64,000 bases of DNA from Pirellulales bacterium (GCA_022841705.1 JALHQZ010000001.1:1736001-1800000); one strand, 5' to 3'. Positions 18,011 through 31,086 are shown, counted from the first letter of the stretch. The notes: generated by a model from the sequence alone, not told the origin. Translations and numbers: made by a program.

Positions 18011-19759
18011 TTAGGGCAAAACCACCAGGGAGACGGGAACCGCGAACGTGCTCGGCTGGGTCACCGGATCCGCCGGCAGGCCCACCGCTTGCAGCATCAC
18101 GGGGCCCGATCCCAACAGAGCGGAATCGAACTCGGCTGAACCATTGGCCCCGGTAATCTTGGCAACTTGTTGATCGCTCTGCCGAATGGAGATTTCCGCC
18201 GCTCCGTTGATGTTGGCTTTTGCCAGAACTGGCTCGCCGCTGCGCACTGGGTTGGGGCTGACCGTAAATCGGGGCGCCGGGCCGTGGTTCGTAAAGACCA
18301 CCGGCAATACCGCTTGGCCTTGCGACTCGACGGTGTCGACGGAGCTAACAACCGCGCGGAGTTCGTGATAGCCATCGGGCAGCTTCTCCGTGTCGAGATC
18401 GAAATTCTGATTGCCAGGCACGTAGTGCGCCAAGCGACCGTCGAAGTAGAGCTCTGCTTTCGCGGAGGCAAGCTCCGGCGGCTCGATCTTCAAACTGAAC
18501 GAGAGCTTCCCTTTGACCTGCGCGCCCAGCTTTGGCCCCGCGATCGTTACGCGCGGCCGGTTGGCCCACGGCTGGCAGAGGGGATCGCCGACGATGAGCA
18601 GTTGCGCCGGCGAACGGACTGACTGGTAATATGCTTCCCCCAGCGAATAGCCGCGACGGTAATGCACGTGCAGCCAGGGCAACGGAAACTTGGCTTGAAT
18701 CGCAAACGGTTCAATTACCGTGCCGCTGGCTCCCGCGGCGCCGAGACGCAAGAATTCCGTTAGCGGTGTTTGGCCGGCGTTCGCGTCGAGCACACCGCCG
18801 AGACTGGTGAGATTGTCGCCAATGGCGCCCGGCGCGAAGCGCATGCCGGAGGATCCGAGCGGCAAATCGGCGTAACCCGTGGTGAGGCCGAGGACGCTCG
18901 GCGCATCACGCGGCACACTGCCATCCTGCACATACGCCTTGGCGCCGAGATTGCGTAGCTCGGCTGCCGCGCCGCCGTAGCAGACGTCCCGCGTTTGCGA
19001 GCGGACATCGCTGTTTCGCATATAGAAAAACTCGCCATCGGGCGGCTGGGCGTCAGCATACGCGGCCTGCTTCAGGTAGTCGACAATCTCCGCAACACTG
19101 TTGCCTCGGCCCTGAGTGACGCCAAGCATGGTGGAGATGAGATAGCGCTGCCCTTGGCGGGGGTCATCCTGACGCTTGGCGCCGGGCTGCCAACTGTTGC
19201 GGCCATGAAAGGCTTGGCTGGCCGGGACCGCTTGGGCCACGCAGCGGCCCGCGTCGAGCTGAGCATCGCCCGGCACGAACCAATTGGTGTTCAGATCGAA
19301 CAACGATGGCGCAGTGGACATCGTGTGTTGATAGAGATAGGTAGCGCCGGTGAGGGAAGCCATCAGCCGCGCTTGCGGGGGGAATTTCACTTCGACGGGG
19401 TATTCTTGCTGCAAGTTAAGCCGCCACGGCAAGTCGGCGGAATAGACCACGTAGTCGATCTGCGCCGAAAGTTTGCGCTCGTCAATCGCTTTGATGACCG
19501 GGCTGAGAATCTCTTCGCGCATGATTCGGCCGTTGGCCGTATCGAGCGCGCGCGTGTAATTGAGCATCACCACGTTGCTCGCTGGGATATTCCGCAGCCG
19601 GATGTAGTGGTTGGCGATGGTTTTAGAGTCGGCGCTGTTGGCGTTGACCACCAAGAGGACGTTCTGCGGCCCACCACCGGCGAGCGCGACGAGCGACATT
19701 GCGCAGCACAGCAGCAATCCGCCCATGCAGAATCGAAGAGGGAAGGGCGGCAGCGTCAC
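18011..19759 (-). CDS. TIGR03790-family secreted protein
   Basis: 582 residues. A signal peptide (about 9-27) is followed by PQNVLLVVNANSADSKTIANHYIRLRNIP, whose pattern (new-line of valines, then SKTIANYY-like and R-N-IP) marks the TIGR03790 family of unknown function found in planctomycetes and relatives. Residues from about 400 form beta-rich Ig-like modules (SFSLKIEPPELASAKAELYFDG; FTVSPNPVRSGEPV). The start ATG overlaps the stop of waaA by four bases (ATGA at 19756-19759), so the two genes are translated as a coupled pair. That suggests an envelope-related job, but no reaction can be named. Confidence 0.85.
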   Translation of the reverse strand: MTLPPFPLRFCMGGLLLCCAMSLVALAGGGPQNVLLVVNANSADSKTIANHYIRLRNIPASNVVMLNYTRALDTANGRIMREEILSPVIKAIDERKLSAQIDYVVYSADLPWRLNLQQEYPVEVKFPPQARLMASLTGATYLYQHTMSTAPSLFDLNTNWFVPGDAQLDAGRCVAQAVPASQAFHGRNSWQPGAKRQDDPRQGQRYLISTMLGVTQGRGNSVAEIVDYLKQAAYADAQPPDGEFFYMRNSDVRSQTRDVCYGGAAAELRNLGAKAYVQDGSVPRDAPSVLGLTTGYADLPLGSSGMRFAPGAIGDNLTSLGGVLDANAGQTPLTEFLRLGAAGASGTVIEPFAIQAKFPLPWLHVHYRRGYSLGEAYYQSVRSPAQLLIVGDPLCQPWANRPRVTIAGPKLGAQVKGKLSFSLKIEPPELASAKAELYFDGRLAHYVPGNQNFDLDTEKLPDGYHELRAVVSSVDTVESQGQAVLPVVFTNHGPAPRFTVSPNPVRSGEPVLAKANINGAAEISIRQSDQQVAKITGANGSAEFDSALLGSGPVMLQAVGLPADPVTQPSTFAVPVSLVVLP

Positions 19760-21090
19760 GCGGCAAGCTCGTCGACTTGAGGTTCTGCGGCGATTGCTTC
19801 CGCGCCGCGAAAGAGTTGTTCTAACAGGTCCGCGGTCCGCCGCGTTGCCCCCATTTGCGTTCGGACCAGCGCTTGGGCCCGGGCGCCCAGTTCAGCCGCA
19901 AACGACGGATTTTCGAGGCAGCGGCGAACGAACTGTTCGAGCGCGGGCGCAGCTTCCACCACTTCCGCCGCGTGGGCTGTAAGTAGGACGCTCACGATAT
20001 CGCGAAAGTTCCACGTGTTCGGCCCGAAACAGGTCGCCACGCCGTAGGCGGCCGGCTCAATCATATTCTGGCCGCCCCGGTCGCCAAAGCTGCCGCCGAC
20101 GAAGCCGATGTGGGCGGTTCCCCACCAGGCGCCGAGCTCGCCGATGGTGTCCACCAGAATGATTTGGGGCGGAGGTTCGGCGGGCAGTTCGGTGCGGCGG
20201 CGCCACTCTAAGCCACAAGCGGCCAGTTGGGTGGCGACTTCGTCGAAGCGCTCCGCGTGGCGGGGAACCAGGACCAGGCGCAACCGCGAGAACTCGGGAG
20301 CGAGGCGCTGGAAGATGTCGATCGCGATTTGCTCCTCCGGCGCTTGGGTGCTGCCCGCGAGCCAGACCATGTCATTAGGTTTGAACTGCGCGAGTGCCCG
20401 CAGCGCCGTGGTGCGCGGGTTCTCACGATTCGTCTCGGCCCCATCGTACTTGAGTGACCCCGTCACCACCGCCGCTTGTGGCTTAGCCCCAAGTTGCAGA
20501 AACCGGGTGAGCGTCGCTTCATCCTGCGCCGCCACCAAATCGACCTGTTCCAAGATTCGCCTCACGAGCCATTTGCCGCGTCCGTAACCGCGATAGCTTC
20601 TCTCGCCGAGCCGACCGTTGATGATCGCCACCTTGGCGCCTGCGCGTTTGGCCGCCGTGATGAGGTTCGGCCACAACTCGAGTTCCGCCAACACTAAGAG
20701 TTCCGGCCGCACGCGCTGCATGGCCCGGCGCACGGCCCAGGTGAAATCGAGCGGGCAGTAGAACACGGTGTGCTCGGCGCCGTACTTCTTCACCGCCAGC
20801 GCGTAACCGGTGCTGGTGGTGGTGGAGATGACGAGCCGCCACTCGGGCCGCCGCTTCTTGAGCTCGGTGAGCGTGGTAGCGAGCAGATTGACTTCTCCCA
20901 CACTCACCGCGTGCAGCCACACGGACGTGCGGCCATCTTGCGGCGATTCCGGGACAAGCCCCAAGAGCTTCGCCCCGTACCCCGCGCGATACTTGCCCGA
21001 CCGCACCGCCTGCCACACGATCACCGGCGACAGCAATACCAGGAGCGCAGCATAGGCGACATTCAGCAGATAGCCGACGAGTGTCGCCAT
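19756..21090 (-). CDS. waaA: 3-deoxy-D-manno-octulosonic acid transferase
   Basis: 444 residues. WaaA/KdtA (GT30) transfers Kdo from CMP-Kdo to lipid A precursor at the inner-membrane face; its presence supports a lipopolysaccharide-bearing outer membrane. An N-terminal hydrophobic helix anchors the protein. The family motifs are visible: VWLHAVSVGEV with the catalytic-base Glu66, ISTTTSTGYALA, and LAELELWPNLI. A C-terminal GT-B half has GGSFGDRGGQNMIEPAAYG. The ATG at 21090 is preferred over one six codons earlier because a Shine-Dalgarno-like GGAAGGA lies inside those six codons. It is the first gene of a pair with the TIGR03790 protein. Confidence 0.95.
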   Translation of the reverse strand: MATLVGYLLNVAYAALLVLLSPVIVWQAVRSGKYRAGYGAKLLGLVPESPQDGRTSVWLHAVSVGEVNLLATTLTELKKRRPEWRLVISTTTSTGYALAVKKYGAEHTVFYCPLDFTWAVRRAMQRVRPELLVLAELELWPNLITAAKRAGAKVAIINGRLGERSYRGYGRGKWLVRRILEQVDLVAAQDEATLTRFLQLGAKPQAAVVTGSLKYDGAETNRENPRTTALRALAQFKPNDMVWLAGSTQAPEEQIAIDIFQRLAPEFSRLRLVLVPRHAERFDEVATQLAACGLEWRRRTELPAEPPPQIILVDTIGELGAWWGTAHIGFVGGSFGDRGGQNMIEPAAYGVATCFGPNTWNFRDIVSVLLTAHAAEVVEAAPALEQFVRRCLENPSFAAELGARAQALVRTQMGATRRTADLLEQLFRGAEAIAAEPQVDELAA

Positions 21091-21122
21091 GCGGGGAATC
21101 CTTCCCAACGTACAACGTTACT

Positions 21123-24815
<3,693 letters not shown>

Positions 24816-25070
24816 GGCGCAAGTGGTTAGGGGATTTGGGTAGGATTGCAGTCGCGGTTGGCAAACTGCACGGTGGCGGGCCGCAAGGGCGAATCGTGTG
24901 CCGCAGCGCGCCTCACCATCGGTGACGCCAAGCGAGAGGCGCACCGCTGAATGCGCGCAAGTTGGCCGCACGCAATAATTTATAGCGATTCCGATGAGGG
25001 GTCAAGGTTGACGATCGGGGTGCGTAGACGCTGGCCCAAAGGCTCCGGTAGACTGCCTGAGAAGTCCGGA

Positions 25071-25163
25071 GCAAGGAGTCTGGAGTCCGGAGGAAGTAGA
25101 TTTTGGCAGGTCGGCGAGTTTTCGCGAGCCTTGCCTCCAGACTCTAGACTCTAGACTCTCCGC
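25071..25163. repeat. imperfect inverted repeat of GGAGTCTGGAG words
   Basis: GAGTCTGGAG in the left part and CTCCAGACTC in the right part are complementary across about 50 nt. The right arm continues as a tandem TCTAGACTC repeat. The element lies just before the GTG start of the PhnP-like hydrolase, inside the 355-bp gap that follows secA; the rest of that gap shows no gene or clear promoter. Confidence 0.55.
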
Positions 25164-25169
25164 TCATTC

Positions 25170-25979
25170 GTGCCGCACGCTCCTTACAAATCCGCCAACA
25201 TTGCCGGGCAATTGCTACTTCTGGGGACCGGCACCAGCGTGGGGGTGCCGACCATCGGATGCGGCTGCGCGGTGTGCAGCAGCCCGAACCCCAAGAACAA
25301 CCGCACCCGCACGAGCGCCGTACTGGGACTGCCGGGCGGAAATCTGCTGATCGATTCGTCGCCCGATCTCCGGACGCAACTGTTGCGGGAAAAAATTGGT
25401 GTGGTTCACGGCGTGGTCTACACGCACGAGCACGCCGATCACCTGTTCGGGCTCGACGATTTGCGACTGATGCAGTTTTACCTCGGCGGTCCGTTGCCCA
25501 TTTACTGCGAAGAGAAGGTGGAACATCGGATCCGCAAGTCGTTCGATTACGCCTTCGCGTCGATTCCGAACCTGCACTCGGGCGCAGTGCCGAAGCTCGA
25601 GTTTCGGCGGATCGGGCTGAAACCCTTCGACGTGCTCGGTGCCACGCTCACGCCGGTGCGGCTCACGCATGGGCCAAACTTTCAAACGCTGGGATTCCGC
25701 ATCGGCGATGTCGCGTACTGCACCGACACCAGCGCGGTGCCGCCCGAAAGCATGGCGAAGTTGGGCGGGCTCGATACCCTCGTGCTCGACGCCCTGCGGC
25801 CCGAACCGCACCGCACGCATTTGAGTTTGAACGAAGCGCTCGCGGTTTCAACAATGCTCGCGCCGCGGCAGACATACTTCACGCATATGTCGCATGAGCT
25901 GGAGCACGAAGCGACTAACGCGATTCTGCCGCCGAATGTAAAGTTGGCTTACGACGGGTTGCGCGTTTCGCTGGTATAG
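25170..25979 (+). CDS. PhnP-like metallo-beta-lactamase-fold phosphodiesterase
   Basis: 269 residues. The metal-binding motif HEHADH (86-91) follows the strand GVVYT, and further metal ligands are in the C-terminal part (TDTSA, THMSHELEHE). A cysteine trio in GCGCAVC (Cys31, Cys33, Cys36) is the structural zinc site described for PhnP, which opens cyclic ribose phosphates. The sequence therefore fits the PhnP branch rather than RNase Z or generic hydrolases. No phosphonate genes are nearby, so the natural substrate is open. The start is GTG at 25170; there is no strong Shine-Dalgarno sequence, and the hairpin words end directly before it. Confidence 0.85.
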   Translation: MPHAPYKSANIAGQLLLLGTGTSVGVPTIGCGCAVCSSPNPKNNRTRTSAVLGLPGGNLLIDSSPDLRTQLLREKIGVVHGVVYTHEHADHLFGLDDLRLMQFYLGGPLPIYCEEKVEHRIRKSFDYAFASIPNLHSGAVPKLEFRRIGLKPFDVLGATLTPVRLTHGPNFQTLGFRIGDVAYCTDTSAVPPESMAKLGGLDTLVLDALRPEPHRTHLSLNEALAVSTMLAPRQTYFTHMSHELEHEATNAILPPNVKLAYDGLRVSLV

Positions 25980-25986
25980 CGGCACT

Positions 25987-26087
25987 TGTGTAGGATGGAT
26001 TATCCGCGACAGCGGTAAACCATCAACGTGACGGTATATTGCGCCCTCAGTGGGGTACCGCTGACGCGGATAACCCACCCTACTTAA
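25987..26087. mobile_element. BIME/MITE-like element with 9-bp direct repeats (element D)
   Basis: Arms 25990-26017 and 26056-26083 are complementary at 25 of 28 positions; each begins GTAGGRTGGRTTATCCGCG. The nine bases AGCGGCACT occur immediately outside on both sides (25978-25986 and 26088-26096), the pattern of a target-site duplication. The left copy overlaps the stop codon of the PhnP-like gene and the right copy overlaps that of the convergent prc gene. There is no coding sequence inside. Confidence 0.7.
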
Positions 26088-26094
26088 AGCGGCA

Positions 26095-28197
26095 CTAGCG
26101 CGCCACCGCCACCTTATTCTCTTTCAGCAGCTTGAGGTAATCGACCACAATCGACAAGGCTTCTTTGCCGTAGTGGTCCATCTCGAACACCGGGCGTTTG
26201 GAGCCTTGGGTTTCTTCCATCAGCTTTTCTTGCTCTTTGTCGGTGTCGAGTTCCGCGCGCTCGGCCAGGTACTTTTCCATGTTGAGCGTGACGGTTTTTT
26301 CTTCCTTCTGGTCTTCGTACCTTTCAATGCGCTTGATGTCCTTCGCGAAATCGGGTGACTGCGCGATGCGGGCGGCTGAAGCTTGCTGCAATTGCGAAAT
26401 CAGGTTGGGGTCGATCATGCGGAACTCGTCGTGCTCCAGCGGACGAACTTTGTCGAACGCCAGGGCGTAGTCGAGGTCCGATTCGGCGATTCCTTCAAAG
26501 TGGCCGATGATGCTGGGGATTTGCACGTCGCTCAGCACGCCACGGTTTTGGGTGCTATCGCCACCGGGGCGGTAGAACTTTTGGATCGTGAGCTTCAGCG
26601 CGCCGTAATTGGGCGAGTTCGGGATGCGGAACAGGGCTTCGCCGACGTTGAACATCTGCTGAACCGTCCCCTTGCCATGCGTGGAATCGTCGCCCACAAC
26701 CAGCCCGCGGCCGTAGTCCTGGATGGCGCCGGCAAAGATTTCACTAGCACTCGCGCTGAACTTGTTGCACAGCACCACCAGCGGGCCGCTCCACAACATC
26801 CCGGGCTCCGGATCGCGATATGGTTGCGAGCGGCCATCGGGGCCTTTGACCTGCACCACGGGGCCTTGATCAATGAACAGGCCAGACATATTCACCGCTT
26901 CGGTCAGTGAACCACCGCCGTTGAAGCGGAGGTCCACCACCACGGCGTCCACTTCTTTCTGGTTGAACTCTTCCAGCAGTCGCTTCACGTCGCGGGTGGT
27001 GCTCTTGTAGTCGGGCTTGCCGAGGCGAGCGCCATCCATATCCATGTAGAAGCTGGGAAGTTGAATGACGCCAAGCTTGTAAGCGCCGCCACTGGGCTTC
27101 TGGCCCCACTCGATAATCGTGCTGCGGGCTTCTTGGTCCTTCAGCTCAATGCGATCGCGCGTGATGACGTACTCGACCGTCTCTTTCGGGTTGTCAACCG
27201 GTTTGACTTGCAGGCGGACAATAGTGCCGCGCTTACCGCGGATGAGTTTCACCACGTCGTTGAGCTTCATGTCGACGATGTCTTCAAACGGCCCCGAGGT
27301 ATCCTGCGCCACGCCGACAATCTGGTCGCCCTTCTTCAACCGACCGTCACGGGCCGCGGCGCCGCCATCGATGATTTCTTGCACGGTGGTGTAACCATCC
27401 TCACCCCGCAGCGAGGCGCCGATGCCATCGAGTTGTAACTTCATCGAGATTTCAAAATTGTCGAGCGTCGAGGCGCTCATGTAGTTCGAGTGGGGATCAA
27501 AACCCATTGTAAACGCCGAGAGGTACAGTTCCAGCAGTTCATCATCGCTGGTTTGCTCCCAGCTCTTCTTGAGGTTGTTATAGCGCTTGCGCAGTTTGAT
27601 CTTGGCCTCTTCTTCCTTGGCGGCCAGTTGCTCTTCTTTCGATTTGGTTTCGTCTGCCTCGGTTTCATCGGTCAGCAGATTCAGCAGGTCAAACTTCACG
27701 CGCTTCCGCCACGCTTCGGTCGCTTCTTCGGGAGTGCGGGGATAAACAGTGTCGTCTCGGTCGCGGATCATCTCTTCGTCCACCGTGAAATCATGCTTGG
27801 CATCGACCATCGTCAATGCGGTTTGCACACGCTCATCGACACGGGCCAAAAACCGATCGAACACGGTGTAGGCGAACGAGACGTCGTACGCGCTAATGAG
27901 ATCGTCCAGCGAGTCCCGCTTTTGCATGAACTCGTCGATGTCCGACTGATAGAAGTACAGCTTCCACGGATCGAGCGACTTGAGGAACGTCTCCAAGCAG
28001 CGGTGCGAACTCTCGTCCCCAATCGGCGACTGCGAAACATGGTTCCGCTCCAGGAACTGCTTCACGAAGAGCGTGATCGCGCGGTTGGTTTTGCTGGTTG
28101 GGTTGGTCGGCCGAGCGAGGGCGGGGCTGCTAGCAACCGCCATCACGATGAGCACAAGCGTGCTTTTAGCCGCCCACTTCTTCACTGAATGCCGCAT
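26095..28197 (-). CDS. prc: carboxy-terminal processing peptidase (S41, tail-specific protease)
   Basis: 700 residues, close to E. coli Prc. A signal peptide (about 10-28, ending PALA) points to the periplasm, where Prc trims or degrades proteins and murein hydrolases by their C termini. After a helical N-terminal domain comes a PDZ domain (about 230-330; LQLDGIGASLRGEDGYTTVQ). The S41 protease core follows with VVDLRFNGGGSL, the serine in FSASASEIFAG (Ser483) and the general-base lysine in HGKGTVQ (Lys509); the spacing fits the Ser/Lys dyad. A charged helical tail ends the protein. It is convergent with the PhnP-like gene, separated only by element D. Confidence 0.94.
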   Translation of the reverse strand: MRHSVKKWAAKSTLVLIVMAVASSPALARPTNPTSKTNRAITLFVKQFLERNHVSQSPIGDESSHRCLETFLKSLDPWKLYFYQSDIDEFMQKRDSLDDLISAYDVSFAYTVFDRFLARVDERVQTALTMVDAKHDFTVDEEMIRDRDDTVYPRTPEEATEAWRKRVKFDLLNLLTDETEADETKSKEEQLAAKEEEAKIKLRKRYNNLKKSWEQTSDDELLELYLSAFTMGFDPHSNYMSASTLDNFEISMKLQLDGIGASLRGEDGYTTVQEIIDGGAAARDGRLKKGDQIVGVAQDTSGPFEDIVDMKLNDVVKLIRGKRGTIVRLQVKPVDNPKETVEYVITRDRIELKDQEARSTIIEWGQKPSGGAYKLGVIQLPSFYMDMDGARLGKPDYKSTTRDVKRLLEEFNQKEVDAVVVDLRFNGGGSLTEAVNMSGLFIDQGPVVQVKGPDGRSQPYRDPEPGMLWSGPLVVLCNKFSASASEIFAGAIQDYGRGLVVGDDSTHGKGTVQQMFNVGEALFRIPNSPNYGALKLTIQKFYRPGGDSTQNRGVLSDVQIPSIIGHFEGIAESDLDYALAFDKVRPLEHDEFRMIDPNLISQLQQASAARIAQSPDFAKDIKRIERYEDQKEEKTVTLNMEKYLAERAELDTDKEQEKLMEETQGSKRPVFEMDHYGKEALSIVVDYLKLLKENKVAVAR

Positions 28198-28473
28198 CTT
28201 GGCAGTCCTTGGTCAGAATCGAGAATCCGAGGCGCCAGTGGCAACGCAACCACTTCCGCCGCAATGAGTTAAACCCTCGTCGGCTGTAAGCCACGAAAGA
28301 GGATATCGGTAGCTTAGTGCTGCCCCGCAAAGTGGGCAAGATCGGCGCAAGACCCGCAGGCCACGCAACTTACCGATCTACTAGCTGCCTACGCAGTCGC
28401 TACGAGAATGGTTCGCGACACTCTGGTCGCACAGGAGCGAAGTCCCGTACAGAAACGATGTGTGCCGAAGTGT

Positions 28474-28536
28474 GCCACTGTCCGGCTTATCTCCTGGTAC
28501 CCACTTCACACTGTCGGACAAGCCGGAGACAGTGGC
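28474..28536. repeat. inverted repeat (element G) in the gap after prc
   Basis: GCCACTGT-CCGGCTT (28474-28488) pairs with AAGCCGGAGACAGTGGC (28520-28536) apart from a two-base bulge. An alternative inner stem CACTGTC/GACAGTG (28509-28515 and 28527-28533) also exists, so two folds compete. It lies downstream of the minus-strand secreted protein start side of prc, in a 355-bp gap where I see no other signal. Confidence 0.65.
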
Positions 28537-28551
28537 GCCCACAAAAGCAGT

Positions 28552-29553
28552 TTACTGGTCGGCCGACCGTCGCCCAAAAATCCGAAACCTCGGCCGCGGC
28601 GGCGTGTCTTCCGCATCTGTACCAGCCTCCGCCGTCGGCGGCGCCTTCGCGCGCATCGAGTCATCCGCCGAGAGCCCGAAATCCACGAGCCGTGTCACGG
28701 TCCACCGCAGTCGGTTGCCGGCCGGATCGCGCTCGATGCTCGATTCCGCCACCAATCCGCCCGGCGCTTCGAACGAACAGAGCCCGTTGCGCTGCGTTGT
28801 GCCCGCGGGCGAAGTGATGTCAATCTCCTGCTGCCAACCCGCGCCTAACTGGTCGCCAATCGCCAGCGGCAATTCCAACCGGCGGGCGCGCCACACTTCC
28901 GTGGTCGGCTGGGAAGCATTCGTGGTCGAACGTTCTCGCCGCAGGATGAAGGGGCTCTTTCCGGCAGCGTACCAGATAACATCTCGATGTGGCTGCTGCG
29001 CCGCAAGCCACTTCACCTCCCAACGCCGGCACGGAATATCACTCGCCGCGATCCGCACTTTGGCGATCTCGAGTTCCTGCACGTCAACGGGCTGGGTGAG
29101 CGGTTGATCAAGCAGCAGCGAGAGCGTGACCATTTGGTTCGGTCCCGGAAGCTGTGCGCCGCCGACGGTCACTTCGCTCGATTCTTGCAGCGTGTACGTG
29201 TCGGTCGTTACTTCGGTGAGCGTTTGCGTGCGCGTAGTGACGGTCCGGCCCAGCAGTTTGCCGCTGGGATCGAAGGTCTCGCTGATGGTCCGCACCGTGC
29301 GCCAAGCGCCAGGAGCGAAGCGCGCCCAGGGGTGCTGATCGGTGGGCAATGCAATCGCACCGGCAGGAGCGTCCGGCGCATTGAACGCTGGCGCCGGGAG
29401 CGCTTCGCGATTGACAGATGATGCGGTCTCGACGGGCGCGGGTGTACTCGGCAGTAAGTCAGGAGCGCGCAGGGCCTGAGCGCGCGGGGCCGGAGCAGCG
29501 TGCAGCTGCACGGCGTGAAAGAGCAGCGCAGTTAAGGCTAGCGAGCGGATCAT
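28552..29553 (-). CDS. hypothetical secreted protein
   Basis: 333 residues, not recognised. A signal peptide (IRSLALTALLFHAVQLHA, cleavage near AAPAP) is followed by about 80 residues of Pro/Ala-rich linker and then a domain of beta strands with a central ARRLELPLAIGDQLGAGW. A highly charged end carries several prolines and arginines (PPRPRFRIFGRRSADQ). The ATG at 29553 is chosen over a TTG one codon earlier. It stands alone between prc and the SelA-like gene, all on the minus strand. Planctomycetes hold many such exported unknowns. Confidence 0.72.
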   Translation of the reverse strand: MIRSLALTALLFHAVQLHAAPAPRAQALRAPDLLPSTPAPVETASSVNREALPAPAFNAPDAPAGAIALPTDQHPWARFAPGAWRTVRTISETFDPSGKLLGRTVTTRTQTLTEVTTDTYTLQESSEVTVGGAQLPGPNQMVTLSLLLDQPLTQPVDVQELEIAKVRIAASDIPCRRWEVKWLAAQQPHRDVIWYAAGKSPFILRRERSTTNASQPTTEVWRARRLELPLAIGDQLGAGWQQEIDITSPAGTTQRNGLCSFEAPGGLVAESSIERDPAGNRLRWTVTRLVDFGLSADDSMRAKAPPTAEAGTDAEDTPPRPRFRIFGRRSADQ

Positions 29554-29629
29554 CAATCGGTTCGAGGAATCGGACGGGTCACACGGGTGGCCGCAAGGAC
29601 ATTATCGTGAACGGTCCTCTCATTATACG

Positions 29630-31021
29630 TCAACCCGCCGGCTCGGTTTTCACAATCCCATCAGCCGCAAAACAGGCGATCAGCGATAAATCTTGTCGCG
29701 GAAAGACGGTCCGGAGGTCGAGCAGCACCGTCTCGCCCGCGATCCGCCCGCAGAGTGAAACCGGCCCGCTGGCGAGCCGCTCGGCGAGTTGCTGCGGCGT
29801 CTGGTCGCGCGGCTTGAGGGCGACGGCCCAACTCGGCAGGGCGCCGAGCGAAGTTGGCTGCGGTGATTGATGCGCCGCGATTTCGGTTGCGACGGCGCTC
29901 GCCACTTTGCCACTCGCGGCGATTTGCGGAGCGAGCCGTTCCGCGCGCGTGCGCAGGTTATCGAGCGGGGTGTCGAGTAGCCCGTGCAGCGGCAGACGCC
30001 AAATTGTGTCAGCATGATACGCGGCGAGGGTGGCCTCGAGGGCGAGCAAGATGCGCGGCTCGACCGAGGTGATCGCCGCGAGCGGATGCGCGCTGAGCTT
30101 CGCGACTTCCGCTTCACCGCCAAGCACGATGCCGCACTTCGGCCCGCCCAAGAGGCCTTCGCCTCGCACGACGACGAGCGTGGCGCCCGCGGCAATCGCC
30201 GCCGCGGCGGTGGTGGCCGTTACCCCTGGCAGCGCGGGTTTGTCGAGTAGCGGCGCGCCGCCGACATCCACGATTAGCGTCGAATTCGTTCGCTTCGCCA
30301 GTTCCGCGAGTTGGTTGATCGTAACCGGCGCCGCGGCGCCGACGACTTCGTAGCTCTCGGGCTGGAGTTTCAAAATCACCGCATCGCCACTGCCCACGGC
30401 TGCTTCGTAGTCAGCGAGCGAAGCGTGGTGCGCGGCCCCGACCTCGACGAGCTGCGTATGGACTTCCATCGTCAGGTCGCGCAGCCGCAGGCCTGAGGAA
30501 ACTTCACCGACTTCGCCTTTGGCGATGATGGTGCGTTTATGAAACCCCGCCACTGTGCGGAGCGCGAGCGCCAGCGCCGCCGCACGGCTGGTCGCCACAT
30601 GCGCCGCCGGCGCGCCGGTAAGCTGTTTGAGCGTGGCGCGGCATTCGGTCAGCAGTCGCGCATTTGTCGCCGGCAAATAGTCGCTGCCGAGGAGCCGAAT
30701 GCGATCGAGGGCCGGATCGCTCAGAGGCGGGGCGGACCATTCGCCGCCCCACAGTCGCCCCGTGGCGTTAATGACGGAAGTTACAGAAGTCGGCGGAGCG
30801 CCTGACAGTTTCTGGGCGACCCGGTCGATCACTTCACTCGGCGAGAGTTTCGTGAACTCGCCGGCGCGTTGTTTGGTCTCTCGCCGCAGATCGTCCACCA
30901 CGCCGCGGACCTGCGTCGCCACGGTGCTGTGGTTGAGTTTCTCAACGACCGACTTCACCTGCGGGTGCTCGGCGATTTCGCTTAGCGAGGGAAGATTCTT
31001 TAACAGGTCGGCGGGATTCAT
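29630..31021 (-). CDS. SelA-like protein lacking the catalytic PLP lysine
   Basis: 463 residues, the same length as E. coli SelA (selenocysteine synthase, a fold-type I PLP enzyme acting on seryl-tRNA-Sec). The match covers the whole length: INATG near residue 109, ASRAAALALALRTVA, the Asp of VDVGGAPLLDKP, and RGEGLLGGPKCGIVLGG, which aligns with the SelA segment SGDKLLGGPQ. In that segment the PLP-anchoring lysine is Gly289, and the HTNLGR motif after INATG is replaced. It is therefore probably not a normal selenocysteine synthase. No selB, selD or tRNA-Sec is visible nearby. The ATG at 31021 has GGAG upstream; a longer frame is not needed. Confidence 0.8.
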   Translation of the reverse strand: MNPADLLKNLPSLSEIAEHPQVKSVVEKLNHSTVATQVRGVVDDLRRETKQRAGEFTKLSPSEVIDRVAQKLSGAPPTSVTSVINATGRLWGGEWSAPPLSDPALDRIRLLGSDYLPATNARLLTECRATLKQLTGAPAAHVATSRAAALALALRTVAGFHKRTIIAKGEVGEVSSGLRLRDLTMEVHTQLVEVGAAHHASLADYEAAVGSGDAVILKLQPESYEVVGAAAPVTINQLAELAKRTNSTLIVDVGGAPLLDKPALPGVTATTAAAAIAAGATLVVVRGEGLLGGPKCGIVLGGEAEVAKLSAHPLAAITSVEPRILLALEATLAAYHADTIWRLPLHGLLDTPLDNLRTRAERLAPQIAASGKVASAVATEIAAHQSPQPTSLGALPSWAVALKPRDQTPQQLAERLASGPVSLCGRIAGETVLLDLRTVFPRQDLSLIACFAADGIVKTEPAG

Positions 31022-31086
31022 GCGCGCTCCGGGGATTTGTCCGGAGGGCATTATCCGTGTTCGGAGAGCCGGGGGCAAACCCGCAC

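Noticed and set aside
25978..26096. Element D as an insertion sequence with its own transposase
   Set aside because: Only about 100 bp long, with no coding sequence; it can only be a non-autonomous element.
29630..31021. Functional selenocysteine pathway
   Set aside because: The only candidate gene lacks the catalytic lysine, and no tRNA-Sec, selB or selD is visible.
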